Of a stretch of 64,000 bases of DNA, positions 41,147 through 49,030 are shown piece after piece (position 1 is the stretch's first letter; each line of letters begins with the position of its first letter). The notes beneath the pieces were generated by a model. The model was not told the origin of the DNA. It worked only from the letters and a program-made list of their open reading frames with translations, and ran no database searches. Position numbers and translations under genes: made by a program. Source of the stretch: an uncultured bacterium (GTDB lineage Bacteria > Bacillota > Clostridia > Lachnospirales > Lachnospiraceae); the NCBI GenBank assembly GCA_905215775.1, contig CAJMRM010000007.1, positions 1 through 64,000 of the forward strand. Reading direction: 5' to 3'.

Positions 41147-42259
41147 ATGGAAGAGATACGAAACAAAATGAGATTATGGAACCGGTGGGGGGAAAGGGCA
41201 GGCCGCAGGGCCGCCCGGTTCCTTCTTTCGGTATTTCTGACGGCGGGCCTGATTTCCGGCTGCGGAAACAGCGCCGGGGCAGAGACGCTGGCGGAACAGC
41301 CGGCAGACGGATCCGGGATTGAGGTCCATTTCATCGATGTGGGCCAGGCAGACGCCGCCCTGGTGCTCTGCGATGGGGAGAGTATGCTGATCGACGGCGG
41401 CAATTCTGAGGATTCCGATGTGATCTATACGTATCTGGAAAAGCAGAAGGTGGAGGAGCTGGATTACATGGTCTGCACCCATGCCCATGAGGACCATGTG
41501 GGCGGCCTTTCCGGAGCGCTCACGTATGCGTCTGTGGATACGGCCCTTGCCCCGGTGACGGAGTATGACAGCAGGGCCTTCAGAAATTTCCGGGACGGTC
41601 TGGAAAAGCAGGGGGTGGCGATCACCATACCGGAGGCTGGAGACAGCTTTCTCCTGGGAAGCGCCCAGGTGAAGGTCCTGGGACCGGTCCGGGAAACGGA
41701 TGAGACCAACAATACCTCCATCGTTCTCCGGATCGTGTACGGGGATACTTCATTTTTATTCACCGGGGACGCGGAACGGGAAGAGGAGGAGGACATCCTG
41801 GATACAGGGGAAACCTTAAAGAGCACCGTCCTGAAGGTGGGCCATCACGGGAGCGACAGCTCCACTTCGTATCCGTTCCTCAGAGAGGTGATGCCGGAGT
41901 ACGGCGTGATCTCCGTGGGAACCGGAAATACCTACGGCCATCCCACCCAGGAGGTCTTAAGCCGTCTGAGCGACGCGGGGGTGACGGTGTATCGGACGGA
42001 TCTCCAGGGAGACATTATCTGTACCAGCGACGGTGAAGAGGTCACCTTCCGGACCGCTAAGGACACGGCTCCCCAGGAGGGCAGAAAGCCGGATCCGGAG
42101 GAGAAGGAGTACATCCTCAATACAAACACCATGAAGTTCCATCACCCCGCCTGCTCCAGTGCGGCGGAAATGGGGCCGGAGAATAAAAAGGAGTTTACAG
42201 GAACCAGAGAGGAGCTTCTGGAAAAGGGATACAGTCCCTGCGGCCGGTGTAAGCCGTAG
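41147..42259 (+). CDS. Secreted ComEC-like metallo-beta-lactamase-fold lipoprotein
   Basis: 370 residues. N-terminal signal with lipobox LISGC puts the protein outside the cell. The core is the ComEC/Rec2-type MBL fold: VHFIDVGQADAALVLCDGES, THAHEDHVGG with metal ligands H112, H114, D116, H117, SFLFTGDAEREEEE, LKVGHHGSDSSTSYPF. The C-terminal ~45 residues (NTNTMKFHHPACSSAAEMGP ... GYSPCGRCKP) form a four-cysteine/histidine Ada-like metal-binding module common after such domains. ComEC MBL domains degrade DNA, so an extracellular nuclease is plausible; this is inference. Confidence 0.88.
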   Translation: MEEIRNKMRLWNRWGERAGRRAARFLLSVFLTAGLISGCGNSAGAETLAEQPADGSGIEVHFIDVGQADAALVLCDGESMLIDGGNSEDSDVIYTYLEKQKVEELDYMVCTHAHEDHVGGLSGALTYASVDTALAPVTEYDSRAFRNFRDGLEKQGVAITIPEAGDSFLLGSAQVKVLGPVRETDETNNTSIVLRIVYGDTSFLFTGDAEREEEEDILDTGETLKSTVLKVGHHGSDSSTSYPFLREVMPEYGVISVGTGNTYGHPTQEVLSRLSDAGVTVYRTDLQGDIICTSDGEEVTFRTAKDTAPQEGRKPDPEEKEYILNTNTMKFHHPACSSAAEMGPENKKEFTGTREELLEKGYSPCGRCKP

Positions 42260-42282
42260 GCGGACAGGAAATGGGGAGAACT

Positions 42283-43104
42283 ATGAGGCTGGAAGAAAAA
42301 ATAGAACCAGGCCGGGAGGAAGGGCCTGTGTCCGGGGACAGGCAGGAGATCATGGAGATCGCCATGCGGGCCGGACATATTCTTTTGGAAAATGGAGCGG
42401 AAATTTCACGGGTGGAGGAGACCATTGACCGGATCTGCCGGCATTATGGGATCCAGTCGGCGAATTCCTTTGTGCTCAGCAACGGGATCTTTTCCACCAT
42501 GGGAAACCGGAGAGAGGAATTTTTTGCCAGGGTGCAGCATATTCCTGTCAGCGGCGCCCATCTGAACCGGGTGGCCGCCGTGAATCAGCTTTCCCGGGAG
42601 ATCGAGGAAGGAAAACACACCATCGAGGATTTGGAGCGGTGCCTGGACGATATTGAAAATATGCCTGGAAAGCGAAACATTGTCCAGATCATGGCGTCGG
42701 CGGTGGGAAGCGGTGCGTTCTGTCTGTTTTTCGGCGGCGGCCTCCTGGACAGTGCGGCGGCATTTTTATCCGGGATGCTTCTGTATGTGTATATTCTTTA
42801 TGGGGGATACAGGCTTTCCCGGCTGGTGGAGCATATCCTGGGCGGCGCTTTGGTAACGTTTTTATGCATGGGATTCTATCACCTGGGACTGGGGCGTAAT
42901 ATCAGCTCGATGATCATTGGCTCTGTGATCCCCATGATCCCCGGGGTGGCCTTTACCAACGCGATTCGGGATCTGACAGACGGGGACTATATCGCCGGCT
43001 CGGTCCGGATGATGGACACGGCGCTGGTGGTCCTGGGGATCGCCCTGGGCGTCGGCATGATGTTCACTGCCTACTACCGGATCACAGGAGGGAATCTGCT
43101 ATGA
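42283..43104 (+). CDS. Threonine/serine exporter, N-terminal (ThrE) subunit
   Basis: 273 residues from ATG 42283 (GGGGAG just before); ATG 42271 is an alternative. The N-terminal soluble part (AMRAGHILLENGAEISRVEE, HYGIQSANSFVLSNGIF) and five membrane helices match the DUF1212 half of ThrE. In Clostridia ThrE is split in two genes. Exports threonine, serine or small dipeptides. The next gene encodes the other half and overlaps by four bases. Confidence 0.9.
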   Translation: MRLEEKIEPGREEGPVSGDRQEIMEIAMRAGHILLENGAEISRVEETIDRICRHYGIQSANSFVLSNGIFSTMGNRREEFFARVQHIPVSGAHLNRVAAVNQLSREIEEGKHTIEDLERCLDDIENMPGKRNIVQIMASAVGSGAFCLFFGGGLLDSAAAFLSGMLLYVYILYGGYRLSRLVEHILGGALVTFLCMGFYHLGLGRNISSMIIGSVIPMIPGVAFTNAIRDLTDGDYIAGSVRMMDTALVVLGIALGVGMMFTAYYRITGGNLL

Positions 43105-43616
43105 CAGAGCTTTCAGCATGGTTTGCGTTTTTCCCGCCCTTTCCCACGGGCGAGCTTTTTAAGCAGCTTCTGGCGGCGGGAGTGGGGACGGCGGCTTTTT
43201 CCGTCCTGTTTTATGTGCCGAGAAAATATTATGGCTTCTGTGCTGCCTGCGGAGCCTGGGGCTGGCTTGTTTATTTTGTTCTGGAGTGGGCCGGGATGAC
43301 TGTGACAGAGGCCACGTTTTTTGCGGCGGCAGCGGTGGTATTCCTGTCCCGGCTGTTTGCGGTCCTGGAGCGGTGTCCGGCTACCCTGTTCATGATCCCG
43401 GGGATCTTTCCGCTGGTTCCTGGCGCCGGGATTTACTGGACAGCCTATTATATCGTGACGGACCAGATGGAGCTGGCCAGCCGTACAGGCTTTTCGGCTG
43501 TCAAGGCAGCGGTGGCCATCGTTTTAGGGATCATTTTTGTGTTTGAGATTCCCCAGAGCTTTTTTAAGCGGGTCCTGGGAAGAAAACGGACGGGAGAAGC
43601 AGTCCAGAGGCAGTAG
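43101..43616 (+). CDS. Threonine/serine exporter, C-terminal (DUF3815) subunit
   Basis: 171 residues with four to five membrane helices: LLAAGVGTAAFSVLFYVPRK, FCAACGAWGWLVYFVLEWAG, LFMIPGIFPLVPGAGIYWTA. It is the partner of the preceding ThrE half; starts in ATGA overlap with it. Ends before a promoter for the next gene. Confidence 0.9.
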   Translation: MTELSAWFAFFPPFPTGELFKQLLAAGVGTAAFSVLFYVPRKYYGFCAACGAWGWLVYFVLEWAGMTVTEATFFAAAAVVFLSRLFAVLERCPATLFMIPGIFPLVPGAGIYWTAYYIVTDQMELASRTGFSAVKAAVAIVLGIIFVFEIPQSFFKRVLGRKRTGEAVQRQ

Positions 43617-43647
43617 CGCGTGCTGGGAAAGAAAAAGAATACAGGTA

Positions 43648-43676
43648 TTTACAGATTTTTCCCGGTATGCTATAAT
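43648..43676 (+). promoter_or_regulatory. Sigma-A promoter of the SEC-C gene
   Basis: TTTACA at 43648-43653 and perfect TATAAT at 43671-43676, 17-bp spacer. Confidence 0.75.
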
Positions 43677-43720
43677 ACGAAGAGTGTGTATCTTAAGAAT
43701 ACGAAAAGGATGGTTTTATA

Positions 43721-44236
43721 ATGGCAACTTTACTTGAAACATGGAGGAACCTGGCATACGGCGAAGGCCTCGACGATAAAAAGAGAGAAGAGCTCTGGAC
43801 AGGATATTTTACAGTGGAGAAGGGGATCTATGAGAAGATCCTTTCTGACCCGGCCCAGGTGGTAGAGGGAACCGTAAAGGAGCTGGCTGAAAAGTATGAG
43901 ACAGAAGTGCTCATTATGACCGGATTCTTAGACGGGATCAACGAGAGCTTAAAGGGATACGAGAACCCCATCGAGACAATGGACGAAAATACCGTTGTTA
44001 AGATCGAGATCGATCCGGAAAAGCTGTACTACAATATGGTAGAAGCGAAGGCAACCTGGCTGTACGGCCTTCCCCAGTGGGAGGCGATCCTCACAGAGGA
44101 GAAGAGAAACGAGCTTTACAAGGCCCAGAAGGCTTCCGGTACGGTACGCCGTGAAGGCCACAAGATCTACCCCAACGATCCGTGTCCCTGCGGAAGTGGT
44201 AAAAAGTATAAAAAGTGCTGCGGACGGAATCAGTAA
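43721..44236 (+). CDS. SEC-C zinc-motif protein
   Basis: 171 residues. An N-terminal helical domain (SLLETWRNLAYGEG-like start, EKYETEVLIMTGFLDGINES, YNMVEAKATWLYGLPQWEAI) is followed by a C-terminal SEC-C motif, NDPCPCGSGKKYKKCCG, the zinc-binding tail also found on SecA. Proteins of this kind are thought to bind ribosome or Sec components; no defined activity. Strong own promoter and terminator, so it is expressed alone. Confidence 0.85.
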   Translation: MATLLETWRNLAYGEGLDDKKREELWTGYFTVEKGIYEKILSDPAQVVEGTVKELAEKYETEVLIMTGFLDGINESLKGYENPIETMDENTVVKIEIDPEKLYYNMVEAKATWLYGLPQWEAILTEEKRNELYKAQKASGTVRREGHKIYPNDPCPCGSGKKYKKCCGRNQ

Positions 44237-44252
44237 TAAGAAGACGGACATG

Positions 44253-44296
44253 GGAGCGTTGCAGAATCTGTGGAAATTCTGCTGCGCTCCTTTTTT
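44253..44296 (+). terminator. Strong terminator between SEC-C and methyltransferase genes
   Basis: GGAGCG..GCAGAAT (from 44253) pairs with ATTCTGC..CGCTCC (to 44290), followed by six Ts. It ends only 16 bases before the methyltransferase start. Confidence 0.85.
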
Positions 44297-44311
44297 ACGC
44301 GAGGGAGATAC

Positions 44312-45076
44312 ATGGAAGCATATACGGGATTTGCAGCGGTTTATGATACGTTTATGGACAATGTTCCCTACGGGGAATGGTGCGGGTATCTGGCGGGATT
44401 GCTGAAGGAGTACGGCGTGGAAAGCGGGCTGGTCCTGGACCTGGGCTGCGGGACCGGGAGCCTTACGGAGCTCCTGGCGGCCAGGGGCTACGATATGATC
44501 GGCATTGATTATTCGGAAGAGATGCTGGAGCTGGCAGCGCAGAAGCGGGCGGAATCGGGACAGGATATTCTGTATCTTTGCCAGGACATGCGGGAATTTG
44601 AGCTGTACGGAACCGTTAGGGCCGTGGTGTCTATCTGTGATTGTATCAACTATATCACAGACCCGGACGATCTGACAGAGGTTTTTTCTCTGGTCAATAA
44701 TTATCTGGATCCCGGCGGCGTTTTTATTTTCGATCTGAACACAGAATATAAATACGCCCAGGTTATGGGAGATACCACCGTGGCAGAGGATCGGGAGGAA
44801 TCCAGCTTTATCTGGGACAACCAGTACGACCCGGAGGAGAGGATCAATATTTACGATCTGTCCATTTTTGTGCGGGAGGATAACGGCCTTTACAGAAAAT
44901 ACCAGGAGACCCATTACCAGAGGGCTTACTCCCTGGAGGAAATCCAGAGGGCCCTGGCTGCTGCAGGAATGGAATTTGTGACGGCCTATGACGCCTTTAC
45001 AAAGGATGCGCCCAGGGAGGAAAGCGAACGGATCTATATCATAGCCAGGGAACACGGAAAGAAGCAGAATAGTTAA
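44312..45076 (+). CDS. Class I SAM-dependent methyltransferase
   Basis: 254 residues from ATG 44312, right after GAGGGAG. Motif I VLDLGCGTGSLTELLAARGY, motif II MIGIDYSEEML and post-motifs DMREFELYGTVRAVVSICDC, PGGVFIFDLN show a Rossmann methyltransferase. YDTFMDNVPYGEWCGYL at the start is typical of a large Firmicute family. Substrate unknown. It follows a strong terminator, so it depends on read-through or an unseen promoter; hslO follows by 15 bases. Confidence 0.9.
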   Translation: MEAYTGFAAVYDTFMDNVPYGEWCGYLAGLLKEYGVESGLVLDLGCGTGSLTELLAARGYDMIGIDYSEEMLELAAQKRAESGQDILYLCQDMREFELYGTVRAVVSICDCINYITDPDDLTEVFSLVNNYLDPGGVFIFDLNTEYKYAQVMGDTTVAEDREESSFIWDNQYDPEERINIYDLSIFVREDNGLYRKYQETHYQRAYSLEEIQRALAAAGMEFVTAYDAFTKDAPREESERIYIIAREHGKKQNS

Positions 45077-45091
45077 GAAAGGTTTGAGAAT

Positions 45092-45976
45092 ATGACGGAT
45101 TATATTATCAGAGCAACGGCGGCGGAGGGACAGATCCGTGCCTTTGCAGCCACCACCAGGGATCTGGTGGAAACGGCCAGAGATGCCCATAACACCAGCC
45201 CGGTGGCTACGGCTGCCCTGGGCCGGCTTTTGACGGCAGGAGCCATGATGGGGATCATGATGAAGGGAGAAAAGGACCTTCTGACCTTACGGGCAGAGGG
45301 AGACGGACCCATTGGCGGTCTTCTGGTGACCGCCAGCTCCAATGGAGATGTAAAGGGCTATGCCTTCAATCCGGAGGTCATGCTGCCGCCCAACGCCCAG
45401 GGAAAGCTGGATGTGGGAGGAGCGCTTGGAGTGGGAGTCTTAAGCGTGATCCGGGACATCGGCTTAAAGGAGCCGTATGTGGGCCAGACCATCCTGGTTT
45501 CCGGTGAGATCGCCGAGGATCTGACGTATTATTACGCCACCTCAGAGCAGATCCCGTCTTCGGTGGCCCTGGGAGTCCTTATGAATAAGGATAACACGGT
45601 CCGCCAGGCAGGCGGGTTTATTATCCAGCTGATGCCGGGAGCCTCCGATGAGTGTATCGACAGGCTGGAGGCCCGTCTGGGTGAGATGAGCTCCATCACT
45701 GCCTTATTGGATGCCGGGAAGACGCCGGAGGAGATCTTAGAAGACCTTCTGGGAGATATGGGGCTGGAGCTCCTTGACCGTCTTCCGGCCAGGTTCCATT
45801 GCGACTGCCATAAGTCCCGGGTGGCCAGAGCCATTACAAGTATCGGAAAAAAAGAGATCCAGGATATGATCGACGAGGGAAAGCCCATTGAGGTGAGCTG
45901 TCATTTCTGTAATAAGATCTATACGTTTACGGTGGATGAATTAAAGGAAATGCTGGAAAAGGCCACCAGGCCATAA
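45092..45976 (+). CDS. hslO: Redox-regulated chaperone Hsp33
   Basis: 294 residues. Zinc-cysteine redox switch is C237-x-C239 and C270-x2-C273 (FHCDCHKSRV, CHFCNKIY). N-terminal domain: TAAEGQIRAFAATTRDLVET, ARDAHNTSPVATAALGRLLT, GDGPIGGLLVTASSNGDVKG. Under oxidation it loses zinc, unfolds and holds unfolding proteins. Likely co-transcribed with the methyltransferase. Confidence 0.95.
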   Translation: MTDYIIRATAAEGQIRAFAATTRDLVETARDAHNTSPVATAALGRLLTAGAMMGIMMKGEKDLLTLRAEGDGPIGGLLVTASSNGDVKGYAFNPEVMLPPNAQGKLDVGGALGVGVLSVIRDIGLKEPYVGQTILVSGEIAEDLTYYYATSEQIPSSVALGVLMNKDNTVRQAGGFIIQLMPGASDECIDRLEARLGEMSSITALLDAGKTPEEILEDLLGDMGLELLDRLPARFHCDCHKSRVARAITSIGKKEIQDMIDEGKPIEVSCHFCNKIYTFTVDELKEMLEKATRP

Positions 45977-46026
45977 AAGGGCAGAACTGCCGGAGAAACT
46001 TAGTTTCCGGAGAGAACAGCAAAAGG

Positions 46027-46081
46027 GGGTGCTGCAAAAGGAAGGATTCCAGAAGGATTCTTCATCTGCTTTGCAGCATCC
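46027..46081. other. Long stem-loop between hslO and the cold-shock gene
   Basis: GGGTGCTGCAAA (46027-46038) pairs with TTTGCAGCATCC (46070-46081) with one G-U. The loop holds GGATTC twice, and GATTCC/GGAATC-type pairing is possible. No T-tract follows. The surrounding 190-base gap also has a TTCTAAC/GTTAGAA pair near 46118-46142 and no ORF. Confidence 0.45.
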
Positions 46082-46166
46082 TCTGATGTAATCAACTTCA
46101 TGCACATCCGCTTCGTTCTAACAAGCTGTTTCTCTGGTTAGAAAAAGGCACAATGAGAATCGGCGA

Positions 46167-46364
46167 TTAAAGTCTGGTTACGTTGACGGCCTGGGGACCC
46201 TTGGAGCCCTCGATCACGTCGAATTCGACGTCTGCACCTTCATCGAGGGTCTTAAAGCCTTCCATATTAAGACCAGAATAATGTACGAACACGTCATGCC
46301 CATCTGCATCGCAGATAAAGCCGTAACCTTTTTGGTTGTTAAACCACTTAACTGTACCTTTCAT
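46167..46364 (-). CDS. Cold-shock domain protein (CspA family)
   Basis: 65 residues from 46364, where GGAGGT is well placed; the frame extends upstream but through the leader. Single OB-fold: MKGTVKWFNNQKGYGFICDA with RNP1 (KGYGFI), DVFVHYSGL as RNP2, EGADVEFDVIEGSKGPQAVN. Binds single-stranded RNA and DNA and melts RNA structure. Own promoter and a short leader with a hairpin. Confidence 0.95.
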   Translation of the reverse strand: MKGTVKWFNNQKGYGFICDADGHDVFVHYSGLNMEGFKTLDEGADVEFDVIEGSKGPQAVNVTRL

Positions 46365-46388
46365 ATGATACCTCCGCAATAAGACCTT

Positions 46389-46403
46389 GCAGGCTGTGCC
46401 TGC
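46389..46403 (-). promoter_or_regulatory. Hairpin at the 5' end of the csp message
   Basis: GCAGGC-TGT-GCCTGC, a perfect 6-bp stem, lies just downstream of the predicted transcription start and ~25 bases from the start codon. Confidence 0.45.
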
Positions 46404-46410
46404 TACGTTC

Positions 46411-46439
46411 ACAATAGCACAACCGGTCAGGGATGTCAA
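46411..46439 (-). promoter_or_regulatory. Sigma-A promoter of the csp gene
   Basis: Minus-strand TTGACA (46434-46439) and TATTGT (46411-46416), 17-bp spacer. Confidence 0.75.
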
Positions 46440-46478
46440 ATAAAATCATGTGGATGATTTTGCGATTTTTCGAACAAT

Positions 46479-47072
46479 ATGAGGGAGTTTGTAATAGTAA
46501 AAGAAAGCTTGAATTTTCAGAATAAAATGAGAAATAATGCCTGGAACCATTTTCGGACCATCACCCATCACCGGTTTCTGGTCATGAAGGGCTGCTTCCG
46601 GGTTGGGCTTTATAAGCAGGGACTGCTTCACGACCTTTCCAAATATACCTGGGAAGAATTCCGCACAGGGATCCGTTATTACCAGGGAAACCGCAGTCCC
46701 AATGCGGCGGAGAAAGAGGAGAAGGGATATTCTCCGGCCTGGCTCCACCATAAGGGGAGAAACCGGCACCATTTTGAATATTGGACCGATATTTCCACCA
46801 GGGAGGAGAATTGGAGGATCGTTGGAGTGAAGATGCCGGTCCGGTATTTCGTGGAAATGATCATGGACCGTATCGCCGCATCCAAGACATACCGGGGAAA
46901 AGCCTATACGGACGGGGATCCGTATGCGTATTTTTCCCGCAATAAGGATGTTCTGACGATGCATCCGGAAACCAAAAGGGAGCTGGATAAGGTGCTTCGT
47001 ATGCTGGAGAAGAAGGGGGAGCGGTACACCTTCCGGTATCTGCGGTATCTTTTGAAAAAAGGGGATTATTAG
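46479..47072 (+). CDS. DUF5662 family protein
   Basis: 197 residues with a His-rich pattern typical of DUF5662: HFRTITHHRFLVMKGCFRVG, LYKQGLLHDLSKYTWEEF, SPAWLHHKGRNRHHFEYWTD, PVRYFVEMIMDRIAASKTYR. The spaced histidines and HDLSK/HH motifs resemble an HD-like metal site, but the activity is unknown. No ribosome site fits ATG 46479; ATG 46527 is a possible later start. Confidence 0.8.
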   Translation: MREFVIVKESLNFQNKMRNNAWNHFRTITHHRFLVMKGCFRVGLYKQGLLHDLSKYTWEEFRTGIRYYQGNRSPNAAEKEEKGYSPAWLHHKGRNRHHFEYWTDISTREENWRIVGVKMPVRYFVEMIMDRIAASKTYRGKAYTDGDPYAYFSRNKDVLTMHPETKRELDKVLRMLEKKGERYTFRYLRYLLKKGDY

Positions 47073-47085
47073 AGATCTGGGCGGC

Positions 47086-48165
47086 TTAAAAAAGCTCCGC
47101 CCAGATTTTTTTGATATACTGGTTGAGACGGACTGGATCCTGGAAGCAGGAGGGGGAAAATTCAAAAAATCCAGTCCGGTCTTTGGACGAGTTTTTAAAC
47201 TCGGGAGTCCAGACCGGTTCAGGCTGAGGCAGGAAAACGCCGCTTTTTTTCGTGTAGCACGTTTCTTTGGTTGCCTTGATCCGGGCGTCCCGGTCCACAT
47301 ATTCGCCGACGCTTTTATGGACAGCCGTATCCTCATAGATCAGATAATAGTAGTCCTTATAGTTCGGGTAATAGTATTTCAGGGTTCCTTCGTAAAGCCG
47401 GATGGAAAGCTCCAGGGCATTTCCGGAAGCTGCAAAACCGTAGGAGGGGACGGCAGCGCAGATGGGCCGGGGCAGTACGGTCTCCTCCTCTCCCCGCAAA
47501 GAAAGCAGGAGACGGGGCGTTTCACCCGCCGCCTTTTTCAGGTGAAGGAGAGTAAAATCCTGGGTAAAAAAATCGGGATAAAACAGGATCGGAAGAAGGC
47601 GGGGCATCCCCTTCAGATCCTCCTCATTGTGGAGAAGGAGAAGTTTTAGGAGAGCTTCCTCCCGGGTATTCAGATACTCTTCGTAGACGCTTATGAGCTG
47701 GCCGCCGTCGAAACGGTCTTCCCGGCTGATGGAGAGGAAGCCCTCAATGGTCTTCTGCTTCAAATTCTCCAGCCCCAGACGCTTTTTCCAGGGCTTGATG
47801 CGCTTATAGATATCTACGCTTTCCACGCCGGAAAAATCACAGGAAAGCTTCAGGGCCCGGCACCGCTTCATAAGGAAGGGGATATCAAAGGTGTCTCCGT
47901 TAAAATGGACCAGGACGGAGTAGTCCTTTAGAAAGGAGAAAAAGCTCTGGATCACCTGGGCTTCGGAGTCCTTTGTATCGGCAAACCACTGGATAAAGTG
48001 GGCACGGCCTTCCTTAAAAAATACACAGCCGATCAGATAGACCGTACAGAAGTCACCGGAAAAACCGGTGGTCTCGATATCAAAGAACAGGAGGGAGGCG
48101 GGATCGCCCAGGCGGGACAGGGGATAGGATCCCTCCGGGTCAAAGGTGTTTTGGATCGTTGTCAT
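47086..48165 (-). CDS. YprB-like ribonuclease H-fold exonuclease
   Basis: 359 residues from ATG 48165; the frame is open to 48246 but the promoter lies there, so the longer start is excluded. DEDD-type active site: D29 and E31 in LLFFDIETTGFSG, VLVHFNGDTFDIPFLMKRC, and the C-terminal aspartate in LLHNEEDLKGMPRLL. Matches the RNase_H_2 (YprB) family, predicted 3'-5' exonuclease. Divergent from ruvAB. Confidence 0.87.
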   Translation of the reverse strand: MTTIQNTFDPEGSYPLSRLGDPASLLFFDIETTGFSGDFCTVYLIGCVFFKEGRAHFIQWFADTKDSEAQVIQSFFSFLKDYSVLVHFNGDTFDIPFLMKRCRALKLSCDFSGVESVDIYKRIKPWKKRLGLENLKQKTIEGFLSISREDRFDGGQLISVYEEYLNTREEALLKLLLLHNEEDLKGMPRLLPILFYPDFFTQDFTLLHLKKAAGETPRLLLSLRGEEETVLPRPICAAVPSYGFAASGNALELSIRLYEGTLKYYYPNYKDYYYLIYEDTAVHKSVGEYVDRDARIKATKETCYTKKSGVFLPQPEPVWTPEFKNSSKDRTGFFEFSPSCFQDPVRLNQYIKKIWAELF

Positions 48166-48217
48166 AGGTATGGGGTTCGTTCCTTTCGCTTGCAGATCTG
48201 GTCTGGAATCTGGTTTC

Positions 48218-48246
48218 AGTATACGTGGTTTCTTGCGGAATGTCAA
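48218..48246 (-). promoter_or_regulatory. Sigma-A promoter of the YprB-like gene
   Basis: Minus-strand TTGACA (48241-48246) and TATACT (48218-48223), spacer 17 bp. It rules out translation from the upstream TTG. Confidence 0.75.
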
Positions 48247-48298
48247 TGAACCGGCGGTTCAATACCAGAAAATTTGTTCGATTCCCTCCGGGTTTATC

Positions 48299-48327
48299 TT
48301 GCAAAGGCATTTTGTCTATGGTATGAT
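48299..48327 (+). promoter_or_regulatory. Sigma-A promoter of ruvAB
   Basis: TTGCAA at 48299-48304 and TATGAT at 48322-48327, 17-bp spacer. No LexA box was recognised near it. Confidence 0.65.
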
Positions 48328-48373
48328 TCTTTTACAGAGCAAAGCCGCATGAGCGGTTCGGAGGGAAAATACA

Positions 48374-48991
48374 TTGATTTCATATATCAGAGGCACCCTG
48401 GCGGAAAAAAACGAGGATTCGGCAGTGGTGGAGGCCCATGGGGTCGGCTACCAGATCTTTGTGCCTGTTTCAGTGCTTTCGGAGCTTCCGCCTCTGGGGG
48501 AAAGCGTAAAGATCTACACATATTTCAGCGTCCGGGAGGATGGAATGAGTCTGTTTGGCTTTCTGTCCAGGCAGGATCTGACAATGTTCAGGCAGCTCAT
48601 CGGCGTCAACGGCATCGGTCCCAAAAGCGCTCTGGGGATCCTGTCCGTCTTAAAGCCAGACGTGCTGCGGATGGCCGTGGCATCGAACGATGCGAAGACC
48701 ATCTCCAGGGCTCCCGGAGTGGGTCCTAAAACGGCCCAGAGGATCATTCTGGACCTGAAGGATAAGATAAAGCCGGAGGATGTGCTGGCCGGCGGACTGG
48801 AGGAGTCTCTGGCAGTACCGGAGGAGATCTCCGGAGTGGGCCAGGCAGGAAAAGAGGCCGTGGAGGCCCTGACGGCCCTTGGCTATTCGGCGGCAGAGGC
48901 GTCCGGAGCCGTAAGAAAGGTGAAGATCACCGGGGAAATGACGGCGGAAGACGTTTTAAAGGGAGCGCTAAAGCATCTGGCTTTCTTATAG
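48374..48991 (+). CDS. ruvA: Holliday junction helicase subunit RuvA
   Basis: 205 residues from TTG 48374, placed by GGAGGG at 48360-48365. Domain I (MISYIRGTLAEKNEDSAVVE), two helix-hairpin-helix motifs (LIGVNGIGPKSALGILS, ISRAPGVGPKTAQRIILDLK) and the C-terminal RuvB-binding domain (KEAVEALTALGYSAAEASGA). Tetramers hold the four-way junction. Followed by ruvB. Confidence 0.95.
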   Translation: MISYIRGTLAEKNEDSAVVEAHGVGYQIFVPVSVLSELPPLGESVKIYTYFSVREDGMSLFGFLSRQDLTMFRQLIGVNGIGPKSALGILSVLKPDVLRMAVASNDAKTISRAPGVGPKTAQRIILDLKDKIKPEDVLAGGLEESLAVPEEISGVGQAGKEAVEALTALGYSAAEASGAVRKVKITGEMTAEDVLKGALKHLAFL

Positions 48992-49030
48992 GAAGGAACC
49001 GGAGCGAACAAATAGAACAGGCAGGTTGGT

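Noticed and set aside
43949..45190. 413-codon open frame on the minus strand
   Set aside because: It is the shadow of the SEC-C, methyltransferase and Hsp33 genes and shows no family pattern or ribosome site.
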